A stretch of 64,000 nt of DNA, taken from positions 204,831,501 through 204,895,500 of the forward strand of contig NC_092338.1 in assembly GCF_046630445.1 (NCBI RefSeq), given 5' to 3'. A model generated the notes under the pieces. That model did not search any database. It was given only the letters and a program-made list of their open reading frames with translations, and had not been told where the DNA came from. Shown here in pieces: positions 60,464 to 64,000 of this stretch; positions within the stretch are counted from its first letter, which is position 1; each line of letters begins with the position of its first letter. This stretch comes from Rutidosis leptorrhynchoides. Lineage: Eukaryota; Streptophyta; Magnoliopsida; Asterales; Asteraceae. The position numbers were made by a program, and so were the translations under genes.

Positions 60464-63400
60464 ATGGCGTCCAAGAAGAAAGAATCAGAAGGTATTTCTC
60501 TTCTCTCTATGTACGGTGACGACGAAGATGATGATGACATGGAAGAAAAAGAAGATGTAGACTACGGACATGATGACATGGCAGTTTCACCTAAAGCAGA
60601 GGTATTTAATTTATTTTTGTTTTGGATATTATTTATGTAAGCTTTTGATTTAGGTTTTTCTTGAAGAAAGACTATATGATTTAGTTGAGAATTTAAAATT
60701 TTTTAGTTTTCATGGAATAAGAAGTTAGCGAGTTAAGGAGGGCTGACTTTGTTGCAATTACTGACTATACACAGTTACATATATAGGACCAAATTAGCCA
60801 TATCCATAGGCTGTTGCAAATTTTGGTTTAAACAAAGTGGTAAAATTCTTTACTTCATTTGGTGGTACTTGAGAGGCCGGGGACCTTGTAGCAAGTAATT
60901 GATCTAGGTGAGTGGTGGGCGGGGGAGGGACGGACTTGGGGTGTACTCGGATTGGAATTATATATATAGTGGTAGGATCAAGAGGGAAGTAACCATTCGG
61001 GGGGAAGCAAAAACTTTTTTTTTTTCGTTTTTTGAAAAAACTTTGTTCACGAACATTATAGATGAGATGAAAATATGAACATTTAGTAGAGACACTTTGT
61101 GATAAATGTTTTTATTTTGGCGGGAAAACGCTCGAAGAGGTAATATATAACAATTATCGTGTTTTTCGAGCGTATTTTGAGGTTTTAGGTATTGGGGTTT
61201 AGATATTAGGGTTTAGATATTAGGGTTTAGAAATTTAGGGTTTAGGGTTTAGATTTAGGGTTTAGATTTAGGATTTAGATTGAGTTTTTAACACGAACGG
61301 TTTAGAGTTTCCATAAACCCAAAACACCAAACCCTAAACCCTAAACCCTAAACGCTAAACCCTAAACTCTAAATCGGGCTAAATTTTACTTCACAAAACA
61401 TGAAAAAAAAAAAAAAACGTTCATATTCTTCACGAACAATATTATCTTGAATGTTATTTTTGTCGATCGTTTTCCCGCCTAAATAATAACATTCATCACG
61501 AAGTGTCTCTTCTAAATGTTCATATTTTCGTGTGATCTTGATGCCGGGAAAAAAAAATTTCAAAAAAAACGAAAAAAAAAAAAAAAATTTTTTGCTTCCC
61601 CCGATTGGTTACTTCCCCATTGATCCTGCCCCTATATATATATGAATAATAAATTTCAGAATTATATGGTATAAATAGACTAGAAAGCTAAACATTATTG
61701 TTTCGGAACCTAAACATAATCGTTCAAATCCTTCAAATATAAAATATAAGTTGTCAGATTGATGTTTCATCCTTGTCTTGTCTGTGCAGTTCAATGATTT
61801 GAAAAAATGTGACTGAGTTGGACGGAGTTTTGACCAACTTTGATGAAGTTTAATCGTTGATCGAGTTTTTTTATCCGAGTTGGACGTAGGTGCTCGGATC
61901 TAGGGAGTAGCTAGGAGTCGCTTAGTACTTGGTCATCTAGAGCAAGTTATACCACACTACATTAACTTACCTGTCAGCTTCTTGTGATTGAGCAAGATTT
62001 TAGACTTGATATTTTTAGTTTTGTTTTTTTAGCTGGTGAAAGTTTTGTATAAAATAGATGTAACTGTCAACTAATTTGTAGTTTTTTTACTTAATTTCAT
62101 GTCGCATAATATCTTCAAATAGCTTTTGGGGTTGTTTAACAGATACGACTTGACATAAAGTCAGGTTACTTGTAACTTAGAAATGTACAGTAGTAATTTG
62201 TGAATATTTTATGCAGTGTTATGTTTTCTGTATTGTCTTGTTTGTTCTCTTGGTTTACTGAAATATGGTTTTGGTTGCAGGAAGGGGAAATACTAGCAAC
62301 GGGTCATGCTGTATTAGGCTCAGAACCTCAATCTGTTAATAGTACGCACTTTTAAAATTTCAATGTTAACTCTTTCCATTGTCTTTTATAATTTAGTGTG
62401 TGAGCTAACAAAGGCTAACATATCATATCATTCTATCAAAATCACGCAGTATAATAATACATTGTATTGTCTGTCAGTTTGTATGTTTCTATACTCTATA
62501 AAGTGAGAGAACTTCGAAACCTGCTGCAATCTCGATTATTTGAATATGTTGTGCACCCATGTACTACTTCACCATGTAACAAAATGTAATTATGGACATC
62601 TGTTACTAATGTTGTCCACTTGTATGTGTGAAAAAAAAACTGACATATCTTACACTTCTGATATAGGAGCTATCAAATACATAAATTACATCATTATCTT
62701 GCCTTTTGGACTTGGCTAAGTTGATATGAAGATAGTCTTCATATATATTTATAATGTTTCATGTGCAGGAACAGGAACAGTACAACTACTGACACCAAAC
62801 ACACAATCAACTCCTCGTCAATCATCTGAACACGCTGATCAATCTCAACCCGGTTCATTGGAATATAATAAAGCAAACGAATCAGAATCCGCACAGCCCG
62901 AACCTATCAATACTACTGAAGATGATGTGCATAATGAGATCGATCCGTTAAACAATTTTCTCCCGCCGCCAACGACGATGAAGTGCTCTGATGAGCTACA
63001 AGTAAGTTGCTTATGATTGTCAGTATACGAGTTCTCAGTAACAACATTTAACATATGTATTTTGGTGCAGGAGAAGATTATCAAGTTTATCTTGCTGAAG
63101 AAGAAAACTGGGAGAAGCTCTAATTCTGAAGTGCGTAATAGGAAAGATTATCGCAACCCGGACTTTTTACTACATGCAGTTACTTATCAGGACATCGATC
63201 AGATTGGATCTTGCTTTAGCACTGATGTTTTTGACCCCCATGGTTATGATAAAAGTGACTATTATGATGAAATAGGTCTGTATTTTTATCATTTATGTCT
63301 TGCTACATTTTGTAATTTTATTTTACCACCTTGGAACTATGCCTTCATAACACGATGATTGATCCTACTTAACTATTCGTTTCGATAGAGGCTGATATGA

Positions 63401-63882
63401 AAAGGGAATTGGAGAGAAAAGAGCAAGAAAAAAAGAAAAATCAAAAGATTGATTTCTTTTCTGGTGGACATTTCTATGCCCAACGTCGTGCCAATTCCAG
63501 GTAAACACGTTACTTTTTTTCTCATTATTATCTTATTTTTTTTCGGATTTTTAATGATCAGTGTTTGACTGTTTGCTATATCTACAGCTGTACCGCCGAT
63601 AGCTGGTGGTAGATTAAGCCAGGGTTCATCCGCTGTTGATATTGGGACCCGGGATGGTAGGCCAAATAAGAAATCTAAATGGGATAAGGTATCATTTGTG
63701 CTAGTTGCATTTTAGATGTTTTTTTATTCAGTTGCAAATAAACATGTCGATTTGTTTTTTAAGGTAGATGGAGACAGAAGGCATCCATTGACCAGCAGTG
63801 GACAGGACTCTGTATCGAGTAGTGGGTCACATGCAGTGCTTATGTCCACTACTAATGCTAGGACTGGGTACACAGCCTTTGC
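60464..63882 (+). CDS. SAP30-binding protein / HCNGP-like transcriptional regulator, partial
   Basis: Homologue of plant HCNGP/SAP30BP-like nuclear proteins, linked in animals to the Sin3-SAP30 co-repressor and to splicing. Exons by GT-AG rules and phase: 60464-60601, 62281-62341, 62769-63001, 63071-63275, 63389-63500, 63588-63688, 63764-63882, then off the window. It starts MASKKKESEGISLLSMYGDD, then an acidic stretch and a Ser/Pro/Gln-rich linker. The conserved HCNGP domain lies in exons 62769-63500 (NNFLPPPT, then KKKTGRSSNSEVRNRKDYRN, DVFDPHGYDKSDYYDE, KELE-type helix, SGG), followed by KKSKWDKVDGD. Exon 63389-63500 appears frameshifted: after SGG its frame ends two bases into a codon while the next exon needs one. 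The alternative frame (SMPNVVPIP) joins cleanly. The exon holding the start codon carries a hAT-based insertion. Confidence 0.85.
61183..61280 (+). repeat. Degenerate TTTAGGG telomere-type repeats
   Basis: About eight TTTAGGG-like units, spaced by short ATA and AAAT interruptions, lie in the left arm of the foldback element. Confidence 0.75.
61313..61374 (-). repeat. Degenerate CCCTAAA telomere-type repeats
   Basis: About six CCCTAAA-like units, inverted relative to 61183-61280, complete a hairpin-capable pair. Confidence 0.75.
62342..62768 (+). other. Intron of the SAP30BP-like gene
   Basis: Donor GTACGC at 62342, acceptor CATGTGCAG ending 62768. The phase (1) matches the neighbouring exons, joining to an Arg codon. 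Confidence 0.8.
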
Positions 63883-64000
63883 GTAAGTTTTCAACACTAA
63901 TTAAGAAAATAATTATGAAAATAATTATTATCTGTTTACAAGGAGTTGGAGTTCAATAATATGCAGCAACTCCCTGATTAGACTTAAAACAGATCATACA

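Larger units (their letters stand above)
60968..61633. mobile_element. Foldback/MULE-like MITE, 666 bp, in an intron
   Basis: The two halves are inverted repeats for about 200 bp. The left half starts AGTGGTAGGATCAAGAGGGA and the right half, reverse-complemented, starts AGGGGCAGGATCAATGGGGA. Both then contain GAAGTAACC, GGGGGAAGCAAAAA, T-runs, ATATGAACATTTAG, AGAGACACTT and GGCGGGAAAACG. The flanks are TA repeats, so the target duplication is ambiguous (possibly 9 bp, MULE-like). No transposase is present. The centre holds inverted telomere-like arrays. Confidence 0.8.
60602..62280 (+). other. Intron after the first coding exon
   Basis: Donor GTATTT at 60602, acceptor TTGGTTGCAG ending 62280, with a T-rich 3' part. 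It carries the foldback element at 60968-61633 and is otherwise unremarkable. Confidence 0.8.

Noticed and set aside
62845-63084. 79-aa minus-strand frame over exon 62769-63001
   Set aside because: It is the antisense shadow of a well-supported coding exon.

Overview
This is nuclear plant DNA: AT-rich, dominated by nested retrotransposons, with one recognisable single-copy gene entering at the right end. The gene has plant-style introns, a plant telomere-type repeat (TTTAGGG) is present, and the retroelements are Athila/Tat-type Ty3-gypsy and Ty1-copia. Together these indicate a flowering plant. The LTR families look like those of Asteraceae, but that is an impression from memory and not proven here.

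Layout. 1-6457 is old repeat debris. It holds the edge of a minus-strand LTR retrotransposon (LTR 1020-1287) inserted into a LINE-type ORF1 pseudogene (1288-2560), a chimeric fragment of organellar large-subunit rRNA (3331-3457), a short orphan coding-like stretch (3776-3919), and a duplicated tRNA-like repeat (5224-5520). 6458-45745 is one huge insertion with target duplication CTTCC: a LARD-like non-autonomous LTR element on the plus strand. Its left LTR has been invaded by a solo LTR (8911-11447, TSD CATTA) and by a complete but mutated minus-strand Athila/Tat-type gypsy element (12792-29424, TSD GTAAT). Its internal region has been invaded by a nearly intact minus-strand copia element (31245-39627, TSD CATAG). 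45746-46690 is intergenic and carries minisatellites.

46694-64000 is the plus-strand host gene, a SAP30-binding-protein/HCNGP homologue. It has a TATA box at 46694, a 5' UTR exon and eight recognised exons in total, and it continues past the window. Its second exon, just upstream of the start codon, is split by a 13.2-kb nest. A hAT transposon (47156-60396, 8-bp TSD GTTGCAAT) contains a SINE-like repeat. That repeat contains a second LARD of the same family in the opposite orientation (47490-59832, TSD AGGAC), which in turn contains a solo LTR (51535-52150, TSD CCTTC). A 666-bp foldback element with inverted telomere-like arrays sits in the next intron (60968-61633).

Age order from LTR comparison by eye: the outer LARD and the gypsy element are older (about 2.5-3.5% LTR mismatch), and the copia element and second LARD are young (about 0.5%). 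No retroelement here has an uninterrupted polyprotein. The copia element is closest, with one continuous frame broken by only two nonsense codons. The host gene has an apparent +1 frameshift at the end of exon 6, so it may be a pseudogene, a null allele, or affected by an assembly error. I found no bacterial-style operon, CRISPR array or defence system.
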